A stretch of DNA of 30,764 bases from UBA1181 sp045600225 (GCA_045600225.1 JAZRXL010000002.1:1-30764); one strand, 5' to 3'; shown: positions 17,021 through 25,735, counted from the stretch's first letter. Numbers and translations are program-made. The notes: generated by a model from the sequence alone, not told the origin.

Positions 17021-17027
17021 ATATTTT

Positions 17028-18059
17028 ATGATTGGCGGAGAGTTCGAAATTAATCCCAATGCCACAAGAGGCATATTGCAAGAGCAGGAGAATATGTACT
17101 ATTATTCTTCTGGTCGTGCTGCATTGTATCAGATTCTGAAGTCTATTCCCAGCAACAAAAAACATATTTGGCTTCCTGATTACTTATGTGCTACCATAGT
17201 GAAATCAGTAGCATCGGCAGGCTTCTCGTATTCATTCTATGAACTCAATAATAGTTTTGAAACAGAACCAATCGCATTATCTGAAGCCGGTTTCAAAGAT
17301 GGAGACGCAATACTCTTGATTAACTATTTCGGACTCCAGCATCTACAAAGTGTAACTAGTCGAATAAGAAAAGAATTCCCGACTGCAATTATCATAGAAG
17401 ATGATGTTCAGGCTTTCTTTGAATTCAACGAGAGACCTAATCCAGATGCAGACTACCGGTACACTAGTCTTCGGAAGACGTTCCCAGTTACTGATGGAGC
17501 TCCAGTATTTACCAAATACCCAATGCCAAAGGTTTCTGGAGTTAATTCATTTGCTCCATTGAAGTTGGAAGCCTCTTATATGAAATTCAACCGTGACAGT
17601 TTGAAGAATGACAATGAATATCTTGCTCTATTCAAGCAAGGGAATGACCTTATAGACAGCAATCTGAATAGTACTATATCGAAAGAATCAAAGGCTATTT
17701 ATGCTGGATCTGATTTATCTGAGGTTAAGCGAAAAAGACGTGCCAATGCAGATTATATTCTTGCTGCATTGTCTAATATGGGCATCCAGACCATATTACC
17801 CGTACCAGATGATGCAATACCTCTATTTGTCCCTATCTGGCTTGAAAAGCGCGATGAAGTGCGCAAACGGCTGTTTGAGCAGGAAGTGTTCTGTCCTGTA
17901 CACTGGCCAACAGAAGGGATTGAATTAAAGAGAGGCAATGAGATGTTCAAGCACGAGCTGTCAGTGATTTGTGACCAGCGGTATAACATGGACGATATGT
18001 GTAAAATAATTAATTGCATAAAGAATGGAAATGACGACCGTTTTATTTCGAAATTTTGA
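17028..18059 (+). CDS. DegT-like PLP-fold protein, divergent aminotransferase family
   Basis: A protein of 343 residues resembling fold-type I PLP enzymes but shorter than standard DegT proteins. MYYYSSGRAALYQIL at 23-37 looks like the phosphate-binding start, IWLPDYLCATIV follows, IIIEDDVQAFFE gives an Asp pair at 125-126, and YTSLRKTFPVTDGAPVF carries a candidate Schiff-base K150. The SLRK(T/W)FPxxDG form belongs to a distinct family often seen next to GNAT genes in glycan loci. It may transaminate a sugar or act on an acyl or amino-acid substituent; the substrate is unknown. The GNAT gene starts inside its 3' end (35 bp overlap), so the pair is translationally coupled and probably acts in sequence. 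Confidence 0.65.
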   Translation: MIGGEFEINPNATRGILQEQENMYYYSSGRAALYQILKSIPSNKKHIWLPDYLCATIVKSVASAGFSYSFYELNNSFETEPIALSEAGFKDGDAILLINYFGLQHLQSVTSRIRKEFPTAIIIEDDVQAFFEFNERPNPDADYRYTSLRKTFPVTDGAPVFTKYPMPKVSGVNSFAPLKLEASYMKFNRDSLKNDNEYLALFKQGNDLIDSNLNSTISKESKAIYAGSDLSEVKRKRRANADYILAALSNMGIQTILPVPDDAIPLFVPIWLEKRDEVRKRLFEQEVFCPVHWPTEGIELKRGNEMFKHELSVICDQRYNMDDMCKIINCIKNGNDDRFISKF

Positions 18060-18630
18060 AGAAAGAGATATAGAATTCATCTTTAAATGCAAAAATGATG
18101 AAAAACTCAATAGAATGACTGTTGGACAAAACCATCATTTTTCATATGATGAGGCAGAAGAATGGGTACATAATTGTATGAAGAGAGACAGACCAGACTT
18201 ATTATTTTGGGCGGTATGCACTAACGATGAAGAGAGAAGAATTGTAGGCTGGACAAGTCTGTCAAAAATTGATTTTAACAATAAAAGCGTTTGTCAACAT
18301 GGGATCGTAATAGCCGATCCAGAGTATAAAGATGGTATGGCTATGTTTGAGACCTTGTTGTTTACATTAGAGTATGCATTCACAACTTTAAAGTTGCATA
18401 GAGTTTACGGAACATGCCTGTCTGAGCACAAGATTTCCCCTCACTTGTTAAATGCGACAGGTTTTAGAATGGAAGGTCGAATAATAGATGCCATTTATAA
18501 GAATGGACGTTACTATGATCAGCTTGAATATGGATTATTGGAAGAAGAATATTACAGTATGAAGGCTAGTGGAAAATATGAGCCGCGATTTCTAATCAAA
18601 GCGTTTATGAATAGTATTAAAAATAAATGA
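18025..18630 (+). CDS. GNAT family N-acyltransferase (RimJ/RimL-like)
   Basis: A protein of 201 residues; ATG 18025 or ATG 18031 can start it, both inside the preceding gene. It follows the Acetyltransf_3/RimJ pattern: an N-terminal LFRNFEERDIEFIFKCKND, a central RRIVGWTSLSKID strand pair, a HGIVIADPEYKDGMAMFETL stretch covering the CoA/pantetheine loop, LKLHRVYGTCLSEHKIS and NATGFRMEGRIIDAIYKNGR. Similar enzymes acylate 4-amino sugars in pseudaminic and bacillosamine-type pathways. Its stop overlaps the FabD-like gene by 4 bp (ATGA), so it belongs to the same transcription unit as the acyl-building cassette. That makes it the leading candidate to move the acyl group from ACP to the sugar amine; use of acetyl-CoA is the alternative. 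Confidence 0.8.
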   Translation: MEMTTVLFRNFEERDIEFIFKCKNDEKLNRMTVGQNHHFSYDEAEEWVHNCMKRDRPDLLFWAVCTNDEERRIVGWTSLSKIDFNNKSVCQHGIVIADPEYKDGMAMFETLLFTLEYAFTTLKLHRVYGTCLSEHKISPHLLNATGFRMEGRIIDAIYKNGRYYDQLEYGLLEEEYYSMKASGKYEPRFLIKAFMNSIKNK

Positions 18631-19577
18631 ATATGAAAGCGTTTCTGTTTCCTGGTCAAAGCAGCCAGAAGTTAGGTATGGGTAAAGACCTGTATGCTAA
18701 GAATCCGAAAGCCAGAGAGATATTTGAGCTAGCCAATGATATACTTGGTGAGCGTTTCTCAGACTTCTTATTTGAGGCATCTGAGGACATTCTAATGGAT
18801 ACTCGTTATACACAACCAGCCATCTTTATCTATCAAGTAGCAGCCGCATTGGGACAGGATGCCGTATTGGCAGATTGTACAGCTGGTCACTCTTTAGGTG
18901 AGTATGCCGCTTTGGTTGTGGCTGGTGCACTTTCGTTTGAAGAGTGCCTGCCTTTTATCAAGACTCGTGGACAGGTATTCTATGATGCATTCCAAAAGAA
19001 CCCGAGCGCAATGGGTGCCGTAATTGCACTTCCAGACGAGACAGTTCTCAATGTACTGAAGCAGGTGAGCGAAGAGGACGGAAACAATCTCTATGTTGCC
19101 AATTACAATGGCCCTGGTCAATTGGTAATCACAGGTGCAAGAGAGTCTGTAAAAAAAGCCTGCAAGATTATGAAGGAACTTGGCGCTAAGCGTGCCTTAG
19201 TTCTTCCTCAAAAAGGCGTTGGTCACTCACCTAATTCAGCAGAGGAGGGGCGTATACTTGGCGAAGAACTCAAGAAAATACATTGGTTGACTCCTAGAAT
19301 TCCGATCTATCAAGATGCAGATGGTTTTCCTCATACTGATCCAAAAGAGATTCTTGACAACCAGATCAAACTGATGACTTATCCCGTTAAATGGACGGAC
19401 ATCACAATGAATATGAAGGCTGCTGGAGTAACAGAGTTCTACGAAGTTGGCTGTGACGATACTTTGCAGAAAATTGTTGCCCGTATGTGTCCAGACGAGT
19501 TGGTTACTTCCATCTGGAATACACCTGCGCTCACAGGTATCAAACCATACGAGAATCCTGAATTTGATAACGAATAA
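18627..19577 (+). CDS. Malonyl-CoA:ACP transacylase-like protein (FabD family)
   Basis: A protein of 316 residues, full length for FabD. It shows FPGQSSQKLGMG at 8-19, the nucleophile elbow GHSLGEYAALV with Ser89, Arg114 in KTRGQ (the malonate carboxylate anchor), NYNGPGQLVITG, and a catalytic His200 in GVGHSPNS. All four landmarks are present, so it should load malonyl units onto an ACP. The housekeeping copy is normally elsewhere, so this is a dedicated paralogue. It overlaps the GNAT gene by 4 bp and precedes the ACP gene by 38 bp. Either ATG 18627 or ATG 18633 could be used; the first is favoured by the coupling. Confidence 0.88.
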   Translation: MNMKAFLFPGQSSQKLGMGKDLYAKNPKAREIFELANDILGERFSDFLFEASEDILMDTRYTQPAIFIYQVAAALGQDAVLADCTAGHSLGEYAALVVAGALSFEECLPFIKTRGQVFYDAFQKNPSAMGAVIALPDETVLNVLKQVSEEDGNNLYVANYNGPGQLVITGARESVKKACKIMKELGAKRALVLPQKGVGHSPNSAEEGRILGEELKKIHWLTPRIPIYQDADGFPHTDPKEILDNQIKLMTYPVKWTDITMNMKAAGVTEFYEVGCDDTLQKIVARMCPDELVTSIWNTPALTGIKPYENPEFDNE

Positions 19578-19615
19578 TCCATTTTAGTTCACTTAAAATA
19601 AAAAGACTTACAATT

Positions 19616-19843
19616 ATGACAGTAAATGAATTTTGCGAGAGATTCGCAGAGGAGTTTGATGAAACTCCCATTGAACAGTTCACCCCAACAACAGAGTTTA
19701 AGTCACTTGAAGAGTGGAGCTCACTGGTTGCGCTCTCAATAATTGCCATGGTAGATGAAGAGTTCGAAAAGACCGTTACAGGCGCTGATCTCCGTAGTGT
19801 CAAGACACTTGAGGAGTTGTACAACTTAATTGAATCAAAGTAA
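19616..19843 (+). CDS. Acyl carrier protein, specialised
   Basis: A 75-residue acidic protein of the phosphopantetheine-carrier fold. The carrier serine lies in LEEWSSLVALSIIAMVDEEF: aligned with the usual D-S-L, Ser36 is the attachment site and the preceding Asp is replaced by Ser35. The hydrophobic helix after it (ALSIIAMVDEEF) and a C-terminal SVKTLEELYNLIESK helix are typical. ACPs with an EW(D/S)SL motif are commonly found in glycan or secondary-metabolite clusters rather than in housekeeping fatty acid synthesis. It sits between the malonyl transferase and the ketoreductase, and its stop precedes the next start by one base. Confidence 0.9.
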   Translation: MTVNEFCERFAEEFDETPIEQFTPTTEFKSLEEWSSLVALSIIAMVDEEFEKTVTGADLRSVKTLEELYNLIESK

Positions 19844-19844
19844 T

Positions 19845-20597
19845 ATGTACAATCCTTTCTCTCTTGAGGGAAAGACCATTCTTGTAACAGGTGCTTCTTC
19901 CGGTATAGGAAGGGGCATCTGTATAGAGTGTTCTAAGATGGGGGCTAAAATGGTACTAACAGGACGCAACCTCGAACGTCTAGACGAAACACTTGCAGAT
20001 CTGCAAGGTGATGGACACTTGGCAATTCCTGCAGATTTGTCAAAACAAGAAGATATTGACAATCTTGTAGAACAGTGTCCTGTTCTCACAGGTGTAGCAC
20101 ATTGTGCGGGCATATCTCAGATTGTTATGGCAAAGAATTTGAATTTTAATGCTGTAGATAGTATTTTTAAAGTTAATGTCTATGCACCACTGACTCTTAA
20201 TTCAACACTTCTGAAAAAGAAGAGAATCTCGAAAGGCAGTTCTATCCTGTTCCTTTCATCCATAAGTGGTGTTTATGCTACTAACATTGGCGAAAGTGGA
20301 TATGCTGCCACAAAAGCAGCTCTTGCAGGTTATGTAAAAGCGATTGCATTAGAGTTGGCAGCACAAAAAATTCGAGTAAACAGCATTCACCCGGGAGTTG
20401 TTGAAACCCCATTATTGCAAGTTTCTAATTTTACTTTTTCTGATGAGGATTTAGAAAACCTAAAAAAGAAATATCCGTTAAAGAGATTTGGACTACCTAC
20501 GGACATTGCGAATTGTGCAATCTATTTGCTATCTGACGCATCATCCTGGGTAACTGGATCAAGTTTCTTAATAGATGGTGGTTATTCACTAAATTAA
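19845..20597 (+). CDS. Short-chain dehydrogenase, 3-ketoacyl-ACP reductase-like (FabG family)
   Basis: A classical SDR of 250 residues. TGASSGIG at 15-22 binds NADP(H), VAHCAGIS replaces the usual NNAG with HCAG, and SS at 138-139 with Y153 and K157 (GYAATK) form the catalytic set. The C-terminus (SSWVTGSSFLIDGGYSLN) is the standard FabG-like tail. The frame extends to TTG 19830 inside the ACP gene, but ATG 19845 is two bases after the ACP stop and gives the normal SDR N-terminus. In context it should reduce the beta-keto group made by the FabH-like enzyme; an alternative is reduction of a sugar keto group. Confidence 0.85.
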   Translation: MYNPFSLEGKTILVTGASSGIGRGICIECSKMGAKMVLTGRNLERLDETLADLQGDGHLAIPADLSKQEDIDNLVEQCPVLTGVAHCAGISQIVMAKNLNFNAVDSIFKVNVYAPLTLNSTLLKKKRISKGSSILFLSSISGVYATNIGESGYAATKAALAGYVKAIALELAAQKIRVNSIHPGVVETPLLQVSNFTFSDEDLENLKKKYPLKRFGLPTDIANCAIYLLSDASSWVTGSSFLIDGGYSLN

Positions 20598-21607
20598 TGT
20601 TTAAAATGAAAGCATACATAAAAGCTATTGAATACAATCTTCCCGAAAAGGTGTTATCCAACAAGGAAATCAGTGAGATGTTCCCTGAATGGACAGAGGA
20701 GAAGATTGAAAAAAAGATTGGTATCAAAGAACGTCACATAACAGCTGAGGGCGAAACCGCAAGCGATCTTGCTGTCGGTGCAGCAGAAAAAATCTTTACA
20801 AAGCACAATATTGATCGTTCCACCATTGATTACCTAATCTTTGTCACTCAGAGTCCTGACTACCATTTGCCAACTACTGCATGTACTATTCAGACACGTC
20901 TTGGCCTTTCAAACCGTTTGACGGCAATTGACGTGAATCTGGGTTGTTCAGGTTTTGTGACAGGCCTTTCATTGGCAAAAGCAGTAGTTGTTAGCGGACA
21001 GGCAAAGAATGTTTTGTTACTGACAGCTGAGACTTATTCCAAGTATATGCATGAGCGTGACAAAAGCAACCGTACCATATTTGGTGATGGATCTGCTGCA
21101 ACACTTGTTAGTACTGAAGGAATAGCAGAGATTGGCAACTTTGTAATTGGAACAGATGGTAATGGTGCCGAGAACCTGATTGTCAAGACTGGCTGTGCTC
21201 GCCAGATGAACCCACTGAATGATCTGAAGTTCGACGATTTTGGTAATCCTCGGTCATCCGACAACCTATACATGGATGGTCCTGCTATCCTGAATTATTC
21301 ATTGGAGAGTATTCCACAGTTATTTGCTGATGTTCTTGAAGCTAATGGACTCACAAAAGATGATATTGATCTTCATGTTTATCATCAGGCAAACATCTTT
21401 CTTGCCAACCTTGAACGCAGAAAATTGAAGATTGATCCAGAGAAGTATTACGTGAACATCGAGCATGTGGGTAATACAGTTTCATCTACTATTCCTATCG
21501 GACTTTGTATGGCAATGGAAGAAGGCAAGATTACAAAGGGTACAAAGGTGCTGTCTGTCGCCCAGGGCTTAGGTTATACCTGGGGCGGTATGGTGTTGTT
21601 CTTTTAA
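20597..21607 (+). CDS. 3-oxoacyl-ACP synthase III-like protein (FabH family)
   Basis: A ketoacyl-ACP synthase III of 336 residues, normal length. The catalytic triad is clear: Cys117 in VNLGCSGFVTGL, His263 in VYHQANIFLAN, and Asn293 in VGNTVSSTIPIGL. GDGSAATLVS and the C-terminal QGLGYTWGGMVLF complete the family pattern. FabH enzymes condense a short acyl-CoA (often acetyl-CoA) with malonyl-ACP to give a beta-ketoacyl-ACP. ATG 20597 overlaps the SDR stop by one base; ATG 20606 is the alternative. With FabD-, ACP- and FabG-like neighbours and no FabZ or FabI homologue in the window, the set should end at a 3-hydroxyacyl-ACP. Confidence 0.9.
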   Translation: MFKMKAYIKAIEYNLPEKVLSNKEISEMFPEWTEEKIEKKIGIKERHITAEGETASDLAVGAAEKIFTKHNIDRSTIDYLIFVTQSPDYHLPTTACTIQTRLGLSNRLTAIDVNLGCSGFVTGLSLAKAVVVSGQAKNVLLLTAETYSKYMHERDKSNRTIFGDGSAATLVSTEGIAEIGNFVIGTDGNGAENLIVKTGCARQMNPLNDLKFDDFGNPRSSDNLYMDGPAILNYSLESIPQLFADVLEANGLTKDDIDLHVYHQANIFLANLERRKLKIDPEKYYVNIEHVGNTVSSTIPIGLCMAMEEGKITKGTKVLSVAQGLGYTWGGMVLFF

Positions 21608-21610
21608 TAT

Positions 21611-22240
21611 ATGATAAACGTAGAGATATTCATCAACGAATTAATGTCTTCCAACTGCTTCATGGTATGGGACGATGATTCGCGCCATTGCGTAATCATC
21701 GATCCCGCTAGCGAAAAGGCAGAGAGGGAAATTCAGCTCATTGAAGATAAAAGTCTTACACTTGATTACATATTTCTTACGCATGAACATACCGACCATA
21801 CTTGGGGAGTGAATGCGTTGGTTGAAAAATTCGATTCCAAAGTTGTTTGTTCTGCAGTTTGTAAGGCGGCTTTACCTGCTGTTGGAAATATGTATTTCCG
21901 CCTTTATTATGATGACCCTAATTATAGTTATTCTGTTTGCCGTGTTGACTTTACGATAGAAGATTTGCACAACAAACTTGAATGGTACGGACACACTATA
22001 CAGTTTATCCCATCTCCCGGTCATAGTGCTGGATCTATTTGTATAAAGTTGGATGATATGGTGTTCAGTGGCGACACCTTGATGCAATACAAGCCATACG
22101 TAAACAAAAAGAGTGGTTCGATGACTGTTTATAAACAAACTATTGATTACCTGCTTGTGACTCTTTCACCATGTTGCTTAATATATCCTGGACATGGGGA
22201 ACCATTCATTATGCAGGAATATAAGGCTTTTAATGCGTAA
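21611..22240 (+). CDS. Metallo-beta-lactamase fold hydrolase (glyoxalase II-like)
   Basis: A protein of 209 residues with the complete metal-binding set: FLTHEHTDHTWG (HxHxDH at about 58-63), the next His in SPGHSAGSI, the bridging Asp in FSGDTLMQ, and the last His in YPGHGEP. This is the pattern of the glyoxalase II/thioesterase-like branch, which commonly cleaves thioesters. It starts 3 bp after the FabH-like stop, so it is part of the same cassette. A possible job is releasing or proofreading the acyl group on the ACP. Hydrolysis of another ester is equally possible; no substrate-specific motif is visible. Confidence 0.82.
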   Translation: MINVEIFINELMSSNCFMVWDDDSRHCVIIDPASEKAEREIQLIEDKSLTLDYIFLTHEHTDHTWGVNALVEKFDSKVVCSAVCKAALPAVGNMYFRLYYDDPNYSYSVCRVDFTIEDLHNKLEWYGHTIQFIPSPGHSAGSICIKLDDMVFSGDTLMQYKPYVNKKSGSMTVYKQTIDYLLVTLSPCCLIYPGHGEPFIMQEYKAFNA

Positions 22241-22284
22241 AATATGAACCATTTTTTTCCCATACTGAATCAAAATATTTAATA

Positions 22285-23346
22285 ATGACGGAAAAATCAA
22301 TTCTAAATATATCAGATCAGACTAAGTGGAATGGATATCTGAATTGTCTGGATATTCAAAAAAAAGATGCCTATTTCACCCCATCTTATTATGCCTTGTA
22401 TGAGGCTTATGGAGATGGGGAAGCATTGTGCTTTGTGTATCAGGAGGATGAGAAAATCGTTTTGTATCCATTCTTGAAGAACCCCATCACTCCACTTGGT
22501 TACGATCTGGATAAGGAGTATTACGACATCCAGGGCGCTTACGGATATAACGGTCCTATCACCAATTCTGATGACAAGGACTTCATTGGCCGTTTTTGGA
22601 GCGCATTCGACAAGTATTGTCAGGACAAGGATATCATTGCAGAGTTTATGCGCTTTCATCCGGTGATGAAGAACTACACATTGGGTGAGAATCATTTCAA
22701 GATGATACATGACAGGGATACCGTTTTCCTGGACCTCTTCCAGAGTGAAGATGAAATCTTCAATGGGTTTGACAAATCAACCCGAAAGCATGTCTTGAAG
22801 GCAGCTCAGACAATAGAGATCAGACCAGCCTCCAATACGGAAGAGAATGTCGAGATCTTCAATCGTATCTACAGGGAAAATATGGAACACGTGAATTCAA
22901 TTCCTTATCTGTTCTTTAATCTGGATCACTTCAGAAGGATGTTCCAGCAGGATAATATTGAGTTCTTCATAGCATATCAAGACGACACTCCGATTGCTTG
23001 CTACTCTGGGTTAGTCTCCGGTTACTATTACAGCAACTATCTGAGAGCGTCTTTGACTGAATATAACAGGACTGGTGTGAATACTCTGATGTATTGGTCT
23101 ATGATACAGTCCGCCAAGAAGCATGGATGCCACTATGTTCACTTTGGCGGTGGCTCAAGTTCCGATCCAGAGAACTCATTGCTCAAGTATAAAATGAATT
23201 TTTCAAAGACTCTCTCTGAGTTTTATATCGGGAAGAGGGTTCATAACGAAGAGGTGTATAACAATGTAGTAAACCAGTGGAAGGAGAAATATCCCGATAG
23301 TTATGAAACTCATAAAGTAATGTTATTAGGTTATAGAGAAATATAG
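22285..23346 (+). CDS. FemAB/BioF2-like GNAT acyltransferase
   Basis: A protein of 353 residues with the two-lobed FemAB/Acetyltransf_6 pattern. The N-terminal lobe has YFTPSYYALYEAYGDGEALC, a YPFLKNPITPLG stretch and YYDIQGAYGYNGP. The C-terminal lobe has FNGFDKSTRKHVLKA, then IEFFIAYQDDTPIACYSGLV, and HYVHFGGGSSSDPENSLLKY-KMNFSK, a hallmark of this group in polysaccharide loci. Such proteins are thought to transfer acyl or aminoacyl groups to sugars or peptides; the donor here is unknown. It begins 44 bp after the hydrolase gene and 8 bp before the next glycosyltransferase gene. It is a second candidate for using the acyl-ACP made upstream. Confidence 0.78.
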   Translation: MTEKSILNISDQTKWNGYLNCLDIQKKDAYFTPSYYALYEAYGDGEALCFVYQEDEKIVLYPFLKNPITPLGYDLDKEYYDIQGAYGYNGPITNSDDKDFIGRFWSAFDKYCQDKDIIAEFMRFHPVMKNYTLGENHFKMIHDRDTVFLDLFQSEDEIFNGFDKSTRKHVLKAAQTIEIRPASNTEENVEIFNRIYRENMEHVNSIPYLFFNLDHFRRMFQQDNIEFFIAYQDDTPIACYSGLVSGYYYSNYLRASLTEYNRTGVNTLMYWSMIQSAKKHGCHYVHFGGGSSSDPENSLLKYKMNFSKTLSEFYIGKRVHNEEVYNNVVNQWKEKYPDSYETHKVMLLGYREI

Positions 23347-23354
23347 CACTATAT

Positions 23355-24665
23355 ATGGAAAAATTAAAAGTAGCAATGATTTGTTGCTATTCAACACAAA
23401 TGGTTAGGAGCCATCTGGGTTTGAGAAGTTTGACATTTACTAATTTTCTTCATTCTACCATATTAAAGCGAGGATCATTCAGGTATCAAGACGTTGCCTT
23501 GTGGAATAAGATGATTATTGATAATGTGATAAAAAGGCGTGAATGGGATTTTCATGTCATTTCATCTCATTTGGGATTAACCAAGAAAACGGTTGAATTC
23601 GATGATGAAACAGTTCATTATCATTATTTTAAGGGCCAAAAATTATTTCCGTATAACTATTTGGAACGATTAGTCCAACCAAAGGAGTCGATATATCATT
23701 ATAGAAACCGCAGGTATATAAGCGGCTTCATAATAAAAATTAATCCGGATTTTATAATCCTAGTGGGAGCCGAAAACCCTTATTATTCTATCGCGGCACT
23801 AGATATACATGACATTCCATATCTAGTTCTATGTCAGACGGTATTAGATGCTGCAAGTAATTCGTCTGCTGTCAATTTCGATCATCGTTATTCGGTGGAA
23901 AGTCAGGTATTAGCAAAATCACCATATATAGGAGTCTACTGCAAAAAGCACTATCAACAATTGCTGGATAGAGGCTATCAGGGGTATATTTTCGAATTTC
24001 AGTGGCCACCTGTTAGTATTTCAGAACTACCATCTAATTTATCATGCCCCAAGGAATTTGATTTTATTAATTTCGCAGCAAGAGCAACGGATGATAAAGG
24101 CTATAAAGATTCGATTTGTGCGCTTTCTATAGTAAAGCAGAAATATCCTCACGTAAAACTTAATTTAAAAGTAGATCCTGGCAAAGAACGAGAAGAATTG
24201 AAGAGATTGGTAGATTCATTAAACTTAAATGAAAATGTATCCTATCAAGAATCTTTTGTTGATAGCAAAGACCTATATAAACATCTCATTAAGTCTCGCT
24301 TTGCTGTTCTTCCTTGCAAGTTGGATAATACTTCGGGCACAATGACTCAAAGCATGATATATGGTCTTCCGATGGTCGTATATGAAACTACTGGAACCCC
24401 TATTTATAATAAGGAGAAAGAATGCGCTCTAATTGCCGAAATGAACAATATCGAAGACCTTGCGGCAAAGATGCTTATTCTTATGGATGATGCAGAAAGA
24501 GCCGAACGAATCAAAATAAATGCACAAGAATTTATTCGAAAGCGTGATGAAAGTAGAATGAATGCCATGAACAGAATCATAGCGGACGTGATGGCCATTC
24601 GTGATAATTATTACAATGGTATTACTATCCCCAAAGATTTGTTGTTTAACCCATTAAGCGAATAA
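23355..24665 (+). CDS. Glycosyltransferase, GT4-like (GT-B fold)
   Basis: A protein of 436 residues without membrane helices. The C-terminal half shows the GT-B retaining pattern: INFAARATDDKGYKDSICAL near residue 235, a strand-helix LNLKVDPGKEREELKRLVD, and the nucleotide-sugar site region AVLPCKLDNTSGTMTQSMIY then GLPMVVYETTGTP, where an expected Glu of the EX7E motif is less obvious. The N-terminal acceptor half (LKVAMICCYSTQMVRSHLG and IISSHLGLT-like segments) is divergent. It should add one sugar to the lipid-linked repeat unit on the cytoplasmic face. The sugar cannot be predicted. Confidence 0.75.
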   Translation: MEKLKVAMICCYSTQMVRSHLGLRSLTFTNFLHSTILKRGSFRYQDVALWNKMIIDNVIKRREWDFHVISSHLGLTKKTVEFDDETVHYHYFKGQKLFPYNYLERLVQPKESIYHYRNRRYISGFIIKINPDFIILVGAENPYYSIAALDIHDIPYLVLCQTVLDAASNSSAVNFDHRYSVESQVLAKSPYIGVYCKKHYQQLLDRGYQGYIFEFQWPPVSISELPSNLSCPKEFDFINFAARATDDKGYKDSICALSIVKQKYPHVKLNLKVDPGKEREELKRLVDSLNLNENVSYQESFVDSKDLYKHLIKSRFAVLPCKLDNTSGTMTQSMIYGLPMVVYETTGTPIYNKEKECALIAEMNNIEDLAAKMLILMDDAERAERIKINAQEFIRKRDESRMNAMNRIIADVMAIRDNYYNGITIPKDLLFNPLSE

Positions 24666-24667
24666 GT

Positions 24668-25723
24668 ATGAAAGAAATACCACATAATATAACTGTAGAT
24701 GGTTCTGCATCGATAATTTCTGTCTTAAAGCAGATGGATTCAGTTCGAAAGAAACTGCTTATTGTTCTAAAAAATAATAAGTATTTTGGTCTCGTTAGTA
24801 TTGGTGATTTGCAGCGTGCAATCATTAATGGCGTTGAGATGACATCTTCTGTGGAACCCATCCTTAGGAAAAATGCCACCATAGCATCCATTCATGACAA
24901 TATAGATTCAGTGAAGCAACTGATGAAAGAGAAGAAAATTGAATTCATGCCAATTGTTGACGATGATGGAAATATCGCAGAGGTGATTTTCTGGAGAGAT
25001 CTTTTTGAAACTAAAATTGAAGATGGCAGGCAAAGACTTTCACTCCCTGTCGTTATTATGGCCGGTGGCAAAGGCACCCGCCTTAAACCTATTACCAACG
25101 TCATCCCTAAACCGCTTATCCCTGTAGGTGACAAGACCATCCTTGAGGAGATTATGGATCAGTTTGAAGGTATTGGCTGCAATGAGTTCTTCATGTCTGT
25201 CAATTACAAGAGTGACATGATGCGCTTCTACCTTGATCAGCTTGACCACAAATACAATATTGAGTTCTTTGAGGAAACCAAGCCTCTTGGTACCATAGGT
25301 AGTGTAGCGCTTCTGAAGGGAAAGATTACCACTCCATTCTTCGTTAGCAACTGTGACATTCTCATTGATCAGGACTATCGCGATGTGTATGATTATCATC
25401 AGAACTATCATAATGACATCACCATAGTTACTGCGGTCAAGAGTTTCCGCATCCCGTATGGCGTCATTGAGACTGGTGAAGACGGATTGATGACTGGACT
25501 GAAGGAAAAGCCTGAGCAGACCTATATGATTAATACTGGTGTGTATATCCTCAATCCAGAATTAATTGACGAGATTCCTGAAGGCGAGTTCTTCCACATT
25601 ACCCACCTGATGGAGAAGGTGAAAGCTCGTGGTGGCCGTGTCGGCTGCTTCCCTGTAAGCGAACACGCATGGAGAGATATGGGCGAATGGCCAGAGTATC
25701 TAAAGATGATAGATGTGTTGTGA
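24668..25723 (+). CDS. CBS-domain sugar nucleotidyltransferase (PtmE-like architecture)
   Basis: A protein of 351 residues in two parts. Residues 1-118 form a tandem CBS pair (KKLLIVLKNNKYFGLVSIGD with LQRAI, and IEFMPIVDDDGNIAEVIFWR). From about 127 there is a nucleotidyltransferase: MAGGKGTRLKPITNVIPKPL at 131-150, a later FFVSNCDILID metal-site segment, YGVIETGEDG, and MINTGVYILNP. This architecture is shared with PtmE-type guanylyltransferases of legionaminic acid clusters and with heptose/hexose-1-P nucleotidyltransferases. It activates a sugar-1-phosphate to an NDP sugar for the locus. No partner sugar kinase or phosphatase is seen nearby. It begins 2 bp after the glycosyltransferase stop. 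The base composition of the transferase half is higher in G+C than the CBS half. Confidence 0.83.
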   Translation: MKEIPHNITVDGSASIISVLKQMDSVRKKLLIVLKNNKYFGLVSIGDLQRAIINGVEMTSSVEPILRKNATIASIHDNIDSVKQLMKEKKIEFMPIVDDDGNIAEVIFWRDLFETKIEDGRQRLSLPVVIMAGGKGTRLKPITNVIPKPLIPVGDKTILEEIMDQFEGIGCNEFFMSVNYKSDMMRFYLDQLDHKYNIEFFEETKPLGTIGSVALLKGKITTPFFVSNCDILIDQDYRDVYDYHQNYHNDITIVTAVKSFRIPYGVIETGEDGLMTGLKEKPEQTYMINTGVYILNPELIDEIPEGEFFHITHLMEKVKARGGRVGCFPVSEHAWRDMGEWPEYLKMIDVL

Positions 25724-25735
25724 TAAATAACAAGT

